This document shows, piece after piece, positions 1-7,382 of a stretch of DNA of 10,456 nucleotides. A model generated the notes under the pieces. That model made no database searches, was not told the DNA's origin, and worked only from the letters and a program-made list of their open reading frames with translations. Positions within the stretch are counted from its first letter, which is position 1. Each line of letters opens with the position of its first letter. The translations under genes were made by a program, and so were the position numbers. The DNA is taken from assembly GCA_946616295.1 (NCBI GenBank), contig CAMOIU010000072.1, positions 1 through 10,456 on the forward strand, read 5' to 3'. Source of the stretch: CAG-791 sp002392385 (lineage in GTDB: Bacteria > Bacillota > Clostridia > Lachnospirales > Lachnospiraceae).

Positions 1-1
1 C

Positions 2-412
2 GCGGCGGACGCCCGCGACCAGGGCGGCGAGCCCGGCATGAACCACAAGGGCCTCGTCACCTTCGACAGGAAGACGAAGAAGGACAGCTTCTACCTCTAC
101 AAAGCCTGGTGGAACCACAAGGAGCCCTTCGTGCACATCTGCTCGAAGCGCTTCTTCGACCGGACGGAGCGCGAGATCGAAGTGAAGATCTACTCCAACC
201 AGAACGAGATCACGCTCTACTGCGACGGAAGCAAGGTGGGCACGCAGCACGGAAGCCACATCTTCCGCTTCAAGGTCCCGATCACCGGCCGCCACGAGCT
301 GCGCGCCGTGAGCGGCGACTGCTCCGACACCGCGGAGTTCCGGAAGGTAGACCGCCCCAACCCCGACTACAAGCTCAAGGGGAAAAGTTCTAACAGTGCG
401 AACTGGGTATAA
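2..412 (+). CDS. GH2 family glycosidase (beta-galactosidase-like), C-terminal part only
   Basis: The reading frame is open from the left edge, so the gene starts upstream and only about 136 C-terminal residues are seen. An ATG at 38 is internal: the frame runs through it, and the residues before it (a DARDQGGEPG segment) belong to the same conserved block. The segment GLVTFDRKTKKDSFYLYKAW just after it is typical of the end of the catalytic barrel in GH2 beta-galactosidases. There a flexible loop is followed by a helix that leads into a C-terminal beta-sandwich. The rest, with EVKIYSNQNEITLYCDG, fits that immunoglobulin-like domain, and the NPDY...NWV tail is a usual kind of ending for the family. 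GH2 enzymes hydrolyse beta-linked sugars with two glutamates, both of which lie outside the window. The exact substrate therefore cannot be judged. The stop codon lies inside the first arm of the downstream repeat element. Confidence 0.88.
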   Translation, partial: AADARDQGGEPGMNHKGLVTFDRKTKKDSFYLYKAWWNHKEPFVHICSKRFFDRTEREIEVKIYSNQNEITLYCDGSKVGTQHGSHIFRFKVPITGRHELRAVSGDCSDTAEFRKVDRPNPDYKLKGKSSNSANWV

Positions 413-419
413 ACAGCGA

Positions 420-472
420 GCCATGCGTCTGCGAAATGCCATGCTCGCATGAGCATTTCGCAGACATATGGC
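420..472. repeat. Long hairpin inside the GH2-GH3 intergenic element
   Basis: GTCTGCGAAATGC (427-439) pairs exactly with GCATTTCGCAGAC (453-465). After a two-base internal loop the stem continues with GCCAT (420-424) against ATGGC (468-472). An alternative fold pairs ATGCTC (441-446) with GAGCAT (451-456) around a GCAT loop and bulges out ATGCC, which looks like a small duplication. No run of T follows on the plus strand, so it is not a classical terminator. It could still stabilise the 3' end of the GH2 transcript. Confidence 0.6.
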
Positions 473-559
473 GAGCGTCCTCCCTGAGGATGGAGCCACG
501 CGAGGGCACGCGAGTGCCCGAAGCGGGGTGGGAATCCGAAGGGAGGGAGCGCTGGTAAA

Positions 560-685
560 GCCGCGAAGCGGCGACAGCGCGGAGTTTATACCCGCGCAGA
601 CAGGAGCCGCGAAGCGGCGACAGCGCGGAGTTTATACCCGCGCAACAGGAGCCGCGAAGCGGCGACAGCGCGGAGTTTATACCCG
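560..685. repeat. Three tandem copies of a 35-bp unit
   Basis: The same 35-base unit occurs at 560-594, 606-640 and 651-685, with periods of 46 and 45 bases. Each unit holds a GCCGC-GAA-GCGGC hairpin and ends in GTTTATACCCG. GCGCGG and CCGCGC inside or next to the unit can pair across the AGTTTATAC segment. Copies two and three also share the preceding CAGGA, so they look like duplications of the right-hand end of the larger element. The copy number may vary between strains. Confidence 0.85.
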
Positions 686-742
686 TAATAATGGCGTTCC
701 GGCCCCCACGGGCCATCGCAGCATAAACATATCATACAGAAA

Positions 743-748
743 GGGAGG
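743..748 (+). promoter_or_regulatory. Ribosome binding site of the GH3 gene
   Basis: GGGAGG lies five bases before the ATG at 754. It is a near-perfect Shine-Dalgarno match and settles the start of the GH3 gene. Confidence 0.85.
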
Positions 749-753
749 AAATC

Positions 754-3700
754 ATGAAGAAACCCAAGACCATGTTGTGGCGGATCCTCACGATCCTGTT
801 CGCCATCCTCACGGTGGCGGCATGCGTCGGCAACCATTTTGCCAATCAGTATGCCACGACGATCAACGTAGCACTGAACACATCTTTCTCAAAGATCCAG
901 GGTTACGACCCCGAATCCATGTACTTCACCAGCGACTTCGAGAACGAGGACGCCCGCTGGGAGTATGAGCGCGAGCTCTGCGCGCAGGTCGAGGCCGAGG
1001 GCGCGGCTCTCCTGAAGAATGACAACCAGGCCCTGCCGCTCGCGGAAGGCGCCAAGGTCTCTCTTTTTGCCAGAGGCAGCGTCGACCTGATGTACGGCGG
1101 GACCGGTTCGGGTTCCGTGGACACCAGCGCCGCCCCTTCCCTGAAGGACGCCCTGACCCAGGAAGGCATCCAGATCAACCAGGGTCTCTGGGACTGGTAC
1201 GTCTCCACCGCGGACAAATACAGCCGCATGACCCCCGCTTCCATCTCCGACGCGCTGGCCGCCAACACCCAGTACGCCGTCAACGAGGCTCCGTGGGCAG
1301 AGGTTGAAGGCGCCAATGCCGCTTCCTTCGCGGAATACGGCGACGCCGCCATCGTGGTCCTCTCCCGCTCCGGCGGTGAAGGCGCGGATCTTCCGGACGG
1401 CGACGACAGCGTCTCCCTCGTGACGACCACCGAAGTCAAGAGCGCCGTGGGCGACCAGGGCACCGCCGGCCAGTCCGAGGCCAAGACCGAGGACGTCCAC
1501 TACGGCATGGGCAAGGACGGCGACTACCTCGCACTGTCCCAGGAGGAGAAGGATCTCCTCGCCGGCCTGAAGGCCCTCAAGGACGAAGGCACCTTCAAGA
1601 GCATCATCGTGCTCCTGAATACCTCCAACGCCATCGAGATGGATTTCCTCAACCCCGAGATCTGCGGCACGGACTACGGCATCGATTCCTGCATGTGGAT
1701 CGGCGACGTCGGCCAGACCGGCGCCATCGGCGTGGGCCGTCTCCTCTCCGGTACAGCGAACCCCTCCGGCAGCCTGGTCGACACCTACTGGTACGACAAC
1801 ATGAAGAACCCGGCCGTCGTGAACTTCTACACGGTCCCCTATGCCGGCTATGAGAACTACGGCCTGAACCTCGAAGGCGCGGACGTGCAGGGCATGTACA
1901 GTGTCTATCAGGAAGGCATCTACCTCGGCTACCGCTATCCTGAGACCCGTTATGAGGACGTGGTCATGAAGACCGCGAAGACGGGCGCCTTCGACTACGG
2001 CAAGACTGTCGCCTTCCCCTTCGGCTACGGCCTCAGCTACACCACCTTCGATCTCTCCGATTACACCGTGACCGAGAACGCGGACAGCTTCGACGTACAG
2101 GTCAAGGTCACCAACACCGGCGACAAGGCTGGCAAAAAGACCGTCCAGGTCTACTTCCAGTCCCCTTACACCGACTATGACAAGGCCAACGGCATCGAGA
2201 AGGCTTCCGTGGAGCTCTGCGGATTCGGCAAGACCCAGGTCCTCGAGCCCGGCGCCTCCGAGACCGTGACCGTGAACATTCCCAAGCGGGAGCTCCGCAC
2301 CTACGACGCGAACGGCGCCAAGACCTATGTCGTGGACGCAGGCGACTACTACTTCACCGTGGCCATGGGCAGCCATAACGCGCTGAACAACATCCTGGCC
2401 GCCAAGGGTTACACAAAGGCTGACGGCATGGATGCCGACGGCGACAGCGCTCTCGTCTGGAAATGGACCAACGACGCCCTTGACACCACCACCTACGCCA
2501 AGTCCGAGGCGACCGGCGCGGAGATCACCAACCTCTTCGACGAGTCCGACCCCAACAAGAGCAGCCTGACACCCGGAAGCGTCACGTTCCTGAGCCGCAG
2601 CGACTGGGAAGGCACCTTCCCGACCGCCCGCGCCCAGCTGACCATGAACGACGCACTGGCAGCAGCCCTGCAGTTCACCCAGTACAATGCGGCGGACCAT
2701 GCCGACACCCCTATGCCGACCCTGAAGAGCGGCGGTACCATGTCCATCTCCGAGATGATCGGCGCTGACTACGACGATCCCCGCTGGGAGCAGCTGCTCG
2801 ACCAGCTGACCTTTGACGAGATGGTGAATACCATCACCCTCGGTTTCCACAACACCGCGGCCTGCGAGAGCGTCTCCAAGGCTGCCACCAAGGACGAAAA
2901 CGGCCCGCAGGGCCTGACCGCCTCCCTCGTCGGCGGCAAGTCGGCCATGTGCTACACCTCCGAGGACGTCATGGCTGCGACCATGAACCTGGAGCTCATG
3001 GAGGATGTGGGACGCTGCATCGGCAATGACTGCCTGGATATGGGCTACTCGGGTCTCTACGGCCCCGGCATCAACATGCACCGCACCCCTTACAGCGGCC
3101 GCAACTTCGAGTACTACTCCGAGGATCCCTTCGTGGCCGGCGCGATCTGCACCGCCGAGACCAAGGGCATCCAGTCCAAGGGCGTGTACGTCTACCTCAA
3201 GCACGTGGCCCTGAACGATTCCGAGACCTCCCGCCGCGGCGTCAACACCTGGCTCAACGAGCAGACCGCCCGTGAGCTCTATCTGGAAGTCGCGGACCGC
3301 GCCATCATCGACGGCGGCGCCTGGTGCGTCATGAGCGGCTTCAACCGCTGGGGTGCCCAGTGGTCCGGCGAGAACTACAACCTGCAGACCGCCTACCTGC
3401 GCGGCGAGTGCGGCATGCGCGGCATGTCCATCACCGACTTCTCCGGTCTCTCCAACTACATGGATGTCGCGGACGGCCTGATCGCCGGCTCCGACATCTG
3501 GGACAGCCCGATGCCCATGATCCACACGGCGATCGCCGGCAGCTACGCCACCGATCCTTACATGGTCACCGAGATGCGTGAAGCGATGCACAACATCCTC
3601 TACACCGTCGTGAACTCCAACGCCATGAACGGCTGGAACGCGGATACCCGCATCGTCCCCAACACCCCCTGGTGGCAGACAGCGATCTACGCGCTGATCG

Positions 3701-3780
3701 GCTGCTGCGGCCTGCTGACCGTCCTGAGCGCGGTCATGCTCTTCAAGGGTAAGAAGGCGCAGAAGGAGATGCAGGGCTGA
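754..3780 (+). CDS. GH3 glycosidase with swapped domain order, anchored at both ends in the membrane
   Basis: A 1008-residue beta-glucosidase/beta-xylosidase-type enzyme. The usual GH3 order is reversed: the alpha/beta sandwich domain comes first (about 75-345), then a fibronectin-like domain (about 430-540), then the catalytic barrel (about 670-950). Visible motifs are SRSGGEGAD with the probable acid/base E209, GRNFEYYSEDP (783-792), KH (816-817) and SITDF with the probable nucleophile D895. Swapped GH3 enzymes are known from Ruminococcus and Butyrivibrio. Residues about 8-26 form a hydrophobic segment after KKPK, with a possible lipobox cysteine at C24. Residues about 974-996 form a second membrane segment followed by KGKK. 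This predicts both tails in the cytoplasm and the enzyme outside. The barrel motif that normally reads DGP is NGP here (N716), which may alter sugar recognition. Codons are strongly C-ending, suggesting high expression. The natural substrate is not certain. Confidence 0.9.
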   Translation: MKKPKTMLWRILTILFAILTVAACVGNHFANQYATTINVALNTSFSKIQGYDPESMYFTSDFENEDARWEYERELCAQVEAEGAALLKNDNQALPLAEGAKVSLFARGSVDLMYGGTGSGSVDTSAAPSLKDALTQEGIQINQGLWDWYVSTADKYSRMTPASISDALAANTQYAVNEAPWAEVEGANAASFAEYGDAAIVVLSRSGGEGADLPDGDDSVSLVTTTEVKSAVGDQGTAGQSEAKTEDVHYGMGKDGDYLALSQEEKDLLAGLKALKDEGTFKSIIVLLNTSNAIEMDFLNPEICGTDYGIDSCMWIGDVGQTGAIGVGRLLSGTANPSGSLVDTYWYDNMKNPAVVNFYTVPYAGYENYGLNLEGADVQGMYSVYQEGIYLGYRYPETRYEDVVMKTAKTGAFDYGKTVAFPFGYGLSYTTFDLSDYTVTENADSFDVQVKVTNTGDKAGKKTVQVYFQSPYTDYDKANGIEKASVELCGFGKTQVLEPGASETVTVNIPKRELRTYDANGAKTYVVDAGDYYFTVAMGSHNALNNILAAKGYTKADGMDADGDSALVWKWTNDALDTTTYAKSEATGAEITNLFDESDPNKSSLTPGSVTFLSRSDWEGTFPTARAQLTMNDALAAALQFTQYNAADHADTPMPTLKSGGTMSISEMIGADYDDPRWEQLLDQLTFDEMVNTITLGFHNTAACESVSKAATKDENGPQGLTASLVGGKSAMCYTSEDVMAATMNLELMEDVGRCIGNDCLDMGYSGLYGPGINMHRTPYSGRNFEYYSEDPFVAGAICTAETKGIQSKGVYVYLKHVALNDSETSRRGVNTWLNEQTARELYLEVADRAIIDGGAWCVMSGFNRWGAQWSGENYNLQTAYLRGECGMRGMSITDFSGLSNYMDVADGLIAGSDIWDSPMPMIHTAIAGSYATDPYMVTEMREAMHNILYTVVNSNAMNGWNADTRIVPNTPWWQTAIYALIGCCGLLTVLSAVMLFKGKKAQKEMQG

Positions 3781-3833
3781 TCCTCACCGGTCCCCTCTGC
3801 TCCTCACAACATCTGCAGTAGTACGTAAAAATG

Positions 3834-3869
3834 CGGCGGATGGAGCCGTAGTGCTCCACCCGCCGTTTT
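3834..3869 (+). terminator. Terminator-like hairpin just before the symporter gene
   Basis: CGGCGGATGGAGC (3834-3846) pairs with GCTCCACCCGCCG (3853-3865), with one G-T wobble and a six-base loop, and TTTT follows (3866-3869). AAAAA precedes the stem at 3827-3831. The fold and T-run look like an intrinsic terminator after GH3. However, the symporter ribosome binding site begins only about five bases downstream, which leaves no room for a promoter. Partial readthrough or RNA processing is therefore likely. Confidence 0.65.
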
Positions 3870-3889
3870 CCCAAGAAAGGCAGCTACCC

Positions 3890-5443
3890 ATGAACGAACA
3901 TGCACAGGCAGACGCCGGCACCCAGCTCAACCGCGCCAAGCCTTACCAGCTGGCCCTGTTCCCCATGAACAACGGCGCCACCAATGTCTATTACGTACTG
4001 ATCCTCACCTATATCGCCACCTTCGGCAACACGGTGCTGGGGATCGCGACGGTCTTCGCCTCCTTCATGGTCACCGGCATGCGCGTCTTCGACGCCATCA
4101 CCGATCCCATCATCGGCGCCCTGATGGACAAGACCAACGGCCGCTTCGGCAAGTTCCGCCCCTTCATGGTCATCGGCAGCGTCATCATGGCGCTCTCCGT
4201 GATCGCGCTCTATATTTTCACCCCTTTTGTCCCCGCGAGCATGATGGGGCTGCGCTACGGTCTCTTCATCCTCCTCTACGCGGTCTGGGTCATCGGCTAC
4301 ACCTTCCAGACCTCCGTTACAAGAGCCGCCCAGGCGGTCCTCACCAATGATCCCAAGCAGCGCCCGCTCTTCACGATCTTCAACACCATCGGCTCCCTCG
4401 CCGGCATGGGCGTCATGCAGTTCATCGGCCCCATCCTGGCCAGGGACAGCATCTTCGGCGACTACAACCGCAGCTGGTTCGCGGCGATCACCCCCATCGG
4501 CATCGCCATCTCCGTCTTCCTGACCATCCTCGCCATCATCGGCATCTGGGAGAAAGACCAGCCCAAATATTTCGGCATCGGCGGCGACAAGCAGGAGAAA
4601 GTCAAGGTCTCCGAGTACCTCCAGATCATCGGCGCCAACAAGCCCCTGCAGCGGCTCATGATCGCGGGCGGCGCCTGCAAGCTCGCGCTCTCCATCGCCA
4701 CCAACATCACCGTCCTGATCATGCTCTACTCCTGCATGATGGGCAACTACGACGGCCTCTACATGCCCATGATGGTCCTGGGCTACGTCTTCGCCGTTCC
4801 CTTCTTCGCCCTCACTGTCCGGACCTCCCAGAAGAAAGGCCAGAAGGCTTCCCTGATGCGCTACGTGGCAGTCGCCTTCGTCTGCTACATCGGCGTCCTG
4901 GTCCTGCTCCTTCTCTGGAACCCGAACAACGGCATGCACCTGCAGATCCTCAAGGACGGACACCTGGCACTCAACCTCTACACGATCCTGTTCATCCTCT
5001 GCTTCGGCATCGGCTACGGCGCCTACTACGCCACCGCGGACATGCCGATCCCGATGGTGGCCGACTGTGCGGACTATGAGACCTACCGGTCCGGCAAGTT
5101 CATCCCCGGCATCATGGGCACCCTCTTCTCCCTCGTGGACAAGCTGGTCTCATCCCTCTCCGCGACCGTCGTCGGCATCGCGGTCACAGTCATCGGCCTG
5201 GACGCTCTCCCGACCAAGACCACGCCCTACACCCCCGGCATGAACATCGTCGTCATCCTCCTCTTCTGCGTCGTCCCCATGTGCGCCTGGGCCCTCACCC
5301 TCTGGTCCATGACCGGCTACGAACTTGACGGCGAACGCGTCAAGGAGATCCAGGAAGTCAACGGCAGACGCCGCGCCGCCGTTGCCGACGGCATGACCAT
5401 CGAAGAAGCCATGAAGGAATACCCTTCGACACCTCACAAGTAA
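3890..5443 (+). CDS. GPH-family sugar:cation symporter (MelB-like)
   Basis: A 517-residue transporter with about twelve membrane segments. The GPH (glycoside-pentoside-hexuronide) signature is clear: TDPIIGALMDKTNGRFGKFR at 71-90, between membrane segments 2 and 3. A second family hallmark, ADCADYETYRSGK (391-403), lies before segment 11. The family imports mono- or oligosaccharides with Na+ or H+ at the cytoplasmic membrane. The frame is also open from an ATG at 3851, but that start lies inside the hairpin loop and lacks a ribosome binding site. The ATG at 3890 follows AGAAAGG (3874-3880) and gives a normal family N-terminus, so I chose it. The gene lies 109 bases after GH3 on the same strand and shares its C-rich codon use. 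It probably takes up the sugars that GH3 releases, or the substrates of the GH2 enzyme. The exact sugar cannot be told from sequence. Confidence 0.9.
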   Translation: MNEHAQADAGTQLNRAKPYQLALFPMNNGATNVYYVLILTYIATFGNTVLGIATVFASFMVTGMRVFDAITDPIIGALMDKTNGRFGKFRPFMVIGSVIMALSVIALYIFTPFVPASMMGLRYGLFILLYAVWVIGYTFQTSVTRAAQAVLTNDPKQRPLFTIFNTIGSLAGMGVMQFIGPILARDSIFGDYNRSWFAAITPIGIAISVFLTILAIIGIWEKDQPKYFGIGGDKQEKVKVSEYLQIIGANKPLQRLMIAGGACKLALSIATNITVLIMLYSCMMGNYDGLYMPMMVLGYVFAVPFFALTVRTSQKKGQKASLMRYVAVAFVCYIGVLVLLLLWNPNNGMHLQILKDGHLALNLYTILFILCFGIGYGAYYATADMPIPMVADCADYETYRSGKFIPGIMGTLFSLVDKLVSSLSATVVGIAVTVIGLDALPTKTTPYTPGMNIVVILLFCVVPMCAWALTLWSMTGYELDGERVKEIQEVNGRRRAAVADGMTIEEAMKEYPSTPHK

Positions 5444-5446
5444 TTG

Positions 5447-5559
5447 GGGTCTCACAGGGGGTCACACAGGGGACGGTTCTCTGTGTGAGCGAGCCTTCAA
5501 ACTGCCTGCAAACCCGCATATTTCCTGGCTCACACAGAGAACCGTCCCCTGTGTGACCC
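5447..5559. repeat. REP-like long hairpin repeat, copy 1
   Basis: Perfect 32-base arms (5459-5490 and 5528-5559) enclose a 37-base loop. The arm core is CACAGGGGACGGTTCTCTGTG. A second copy at 7936-8030 shares both the arm core and the loop, which in both has a CTT/TTT.AAA.TGCC.GCAAACC.GCATATTT pattern. Just before the left arm, 5447-5460 (GGGTCTCACAGGGG) is identical to the left end of copy 2 (7933-7946), as if one copy had inserted into or duplicated beside another. It begins four bases after the symporter stop codon and may also work as a transcript end. Such GGGGACGGTTCT repeats are common in Firmicutes and resemble repeats moved by REP-associated tyrosine transposases. No transposase is present here. 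Confidence 0.85.
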
Positions 5560-5643
5560 ATCTTTCATAGTCAGACTCCCTTCAAGTTATTTAAAACTAA
5601 CCTTCATTTCTATTTTATTCACCGTCGCTTGTAAATCAAGTTG

Positions 5644-5692
5644 TGAAAAACAGTTTTTCAAGAACCTTGAGCATGCATTATACTGGTATAGT
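5644..5692 (+). promoter_or_regulatory. Probable promoter with two palindromes upstream of the GH13 gene
   Basis: This lies in an AT-rich stretch that contrasts with the GC-rich genes around it. TGGTATAGT (5684-5692) reads as an extended -10 element. TATACT (5679-5684) is an alternative -10, with a weak -35 (TTTCAA, 5656-5661) at 17 bases. Two inverted repeats overlap it: TGAAAAAC-A-GTTTTTCA (5644-5660) and TATACTGGTATA (5679-5690). The second would cover the -10, as expected for a repressor site. No specific regulator can be named from these sequences. Confidence 0.4.
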
Positions 5693-5745
5693 CTGAAGCA
5701 CTTCGACAGCTGGGGCAATCAGCTTCTATACTCATCATTACTATA

Positions 5746-5753
5746 GGGGAGGA
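5746..5753 (+). promoter_or_regulatory. Ribosome binding site of the GH13 gene
   Basis: GGGGAGGA lies eight bases before the ATG at 5762 and fixes that start. Confidence 0.8.
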
Positions 5754-5761
5754 CGAGAACA

Positions 5762-7342
5762 ATGGCGGCAAAATGGCTTAAAGATACTGTTTTCTATGAG
5801 ATCTATCCGCAGTCTTTCAAGGATTCCAACGGGGATGGGATCGGCGATATCAACGGCATTATAGAGAAGCTGGATTATATCAAGGGTCTGGGCTGCAACG
5901 CGCTCTGGATCAATCCCTGTTATGACTCGCCCTTCAAGGATGCGGGTTATGACGTTCGCGACTATAAGAAGGTCGCCCCCCGGTACGGCACCAATGAGGA
6001 TCTGTTCCGGCTCTTTGAGGAGGCGCACAGAAAAGGGATCCGCGTCCTGCTCGATCTGGTCCCCGGGCACACCTCCGAGGAACACCCCTGGTTCCTGGAG
6101 AGTCAGAAGGCCGAGCAAAATGAATACTCTGACCGTTATATCTGGACGGACTTCTGCTTTAAGGGGGCCAAAGGCCTTCCCTATATCGGCGGTGAGAGTG
6201 AGCGAAGCGGCTGCTACATCCTGAACTTCTATAAGTGCCAGCCGGCCCTGAATTACGGCTTCTACAGGGTCACCGAGCCCTGGCAGAAGAGCTTCCGGGA
6301 TCCTGCCGCCATGGCCACGCGGGAAGCGATCAAGGATGTCATGCGGTTCTGGCTGTCCCACGGATGCGACGGCTTCCGCGTGGATATGGCTGCCTCTCTT
6401 GTGAAGAATGACGATGAGAGAAAATCAGCCACCAGCGCGGTGTGGAAGGACGTGCGGCGCATGCTTGACCTGGAATTCCCGGATGCCGCCATGGTGGCTG
6501 AGTGGAGCGATCCGCCGCTGGCGCTGCGGGCAGGATATGACATGGACTTCTGTCTCAGTGAACTGGGCGGCGGCTACTCTACCCTCCTGCGGGATTATTA
6601 CAACCACGGCGGCAGCATTCACGGAGATCGCAGCGCGGAGGACCACAGCTATATCAAAAAGGATGCCGGCGGAAACATCAACCGCTTCCTGGATCAGTAC
6701 CTCGCCTGGTATGAAGATACCAAGGAGCTGGGATACATCTCCCTGCTCACCTGCAATCACGATACCCTCCGTCCCAGCTACAATCTGACACCGGAAGAGC
6801 TGAAGCTCGCCTATGCCTTCCTTTTCACCCTTCCCGGCGTTCCCTTCCTCTATTACGGCGACGAGATCGGCATGAAGTATCTCGATGTGCCGACCAAAGA
6901 AGGCGGATACTTCCGCACCGGCTCCCGGACGCCCATGCAGTGGGACAGCACCGCAAACCACGGTTTCTCCGAAGGCAAGGAAGCCGACCTTTATCTGCCG
7001 GTGGATACATCGGCGGATGCGCCTACGGTGGAAGCACAGGAAGCTGACCGCGATTCACTGCTGAATACAGTGCGGGCCATCCTTGCCCTGCGCCACAGCG
7101 AGGAAGATCTGCAGGCAGACGCGGACCTTCATATCATCTGTTCCGACGCGGACAGGCCCCTGGTGTACCAGAGAGGCTCTCTCCTCTGCGTTTTGAACCC
7201 CACCGGGCACAGGCTTGAATCCATCCTTCCCGCCGACATCGCTGAGAGCCTGCATGGCGAGGTCCTGCTGAAGATCGGACAGGCTTCCGCAGAGAACGGC
7301 AGGATCTATGCGGAAGGACAGTCTTTTGCGGTGATTAGATAA
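5762..7342 (+). CDS. GH13 family alpha-glucosidase / alpha-amylase, intracellular
   Basis: A 526-residue enzyme acting on alpha-linked gluco-oligosaccharides. There is no signal peptide, so it should act in the cytoplasm. The barrel begins at once with FYEIYPQSF, followed by the calcium-loop pattern DSNGDGIGDI (21-30) seen in oligo-1,6-glucosidases and relatives. Catalytic residues are in place: nucleophile D208 in GFRVDMA, acid/base E247 in VAEWSDP and stabiliser D334 in CNHDT. Conserved region I reads DLVPGH (98-103), with glycine where most family members have asparagine before the histidine. GDEIGM (366-371) and SRTPMQW (388-394) mark the late barrel, and the last 90 or so residues fit the C-terminal beta domain. 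Length and layout suit alpha-glucosidase, oligo-1,6-glucosidase or a glucosyltransferase, which sequence alone cannot separate. It has its own promoter region and a more mixed codon use than the GH3 and symporter genes, so it is probably a separate transcription unit. Confidence 0.9.
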   Translation: MAAKWLKDTVFYEIYPQSFKDSNGDGIGDINGIIEKLDYIKGLGCNALWINPCYDSPFKDAGYDVRDYKKVAPRYGTNEDLFRLFEEAHRKGIRVLLDLVPGHTSEEHPWFLESQKAEQNEYSDRYIWTDFCFKGAKGLPYIGGESERSGCYILNFYKCQPALNYGFYRVTEPWQKSFRDPAAMATREAIKDVMRFWLSHGCDGFRVDMAASLVKNDDERKSATSAVWKDVRRMLDLEFPDAAMVAEWSDPPLALRAGYDMDFCLSELGGGYSTLLRDYYNHGGSIHGDRSAEDHSYIKKDAGGNINRFLDQYLAWYEDTKELGYISLLTCNHDTLRPSYNLTPEELKLAYAFLFTLPGVPFLYYGDEIGMKYLDVPTKEGGYFRTGSRTPMQWDSTANHGFSEGKEADLYLPVDTSADAPTVEAQEADRDSLLNTVRAILALRHSEEDLQADADLHIICSDADRPLVYQRGSLLCVLNPTGHRLESILPADIAESLHGEVLLKIGQASAENGRIYAEGQSFAVIR

Positions 7343-7382
7343 GCCCTGTATTGTCACCGATCACCGTTACAGATGTATTGAA

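Larger units (their letters stand above)
405..685. repeat. Folded, repeat-bounded intergenic element between GH2 and GH3
   Basis: This fills most of the 341-base gap between the GH2 stop and the GH3 start. It opens with GGGTATAAAC (405-414), and the exact reverse complement GTTTATACCC closes it at 584-593, then again at 630-639 and 675-684. Between these ends are nested stems: a long hairpin (420-472), CCTCCCT near 479 facing AGGGAGG near 540, a GGGCAC/GTGCCC stem with a GCGA loop (about 508-523), and GCGCTG (about 550-555) facing CAGCGC (about 575-580) around a GCCGC-GAA-GCGGC stem. No convincing protein is coded on either strand. It resembles a palindromic mobile repeat or a structured RNA. 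I cannot assign it to a named family. Confidence 0.6.

Noticed and set aside
560..685. CRISPR array
   Set aside because: There are only three units, the 10-11 base spacers are far too short and nearly identical, and no cas gene is present.
468..968. Plus-strand frame through the repeat element into GH3
   Set aside because: It codes repeated low-complexity residues from the tandem units and then overlaps GH3 in another frame. It has no ribosome binding site.
889..3591. Very long minus-strand open frame across the GH3 gene
   Set aside because: It is the shadow of a GC-rich gene with strongly C-ending codons. Its composition (Gly, Val, Ala, His, Asp rich) and lack of motifs do not fit a protein.
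3851..3889. Earlier start of the symporter at 3851
   Set aside because: It falls in the loop of the terminator-like hairpin, without a ribosome binding site. The extra residues do not resemble the family N-terminus.
5459..5559. Retron or group II intron RNA
   Set aside because: There is no reverse transcriptase nearby and no msr/msd or intron domain pattern. A simple repeated hairpin explains the sequence.
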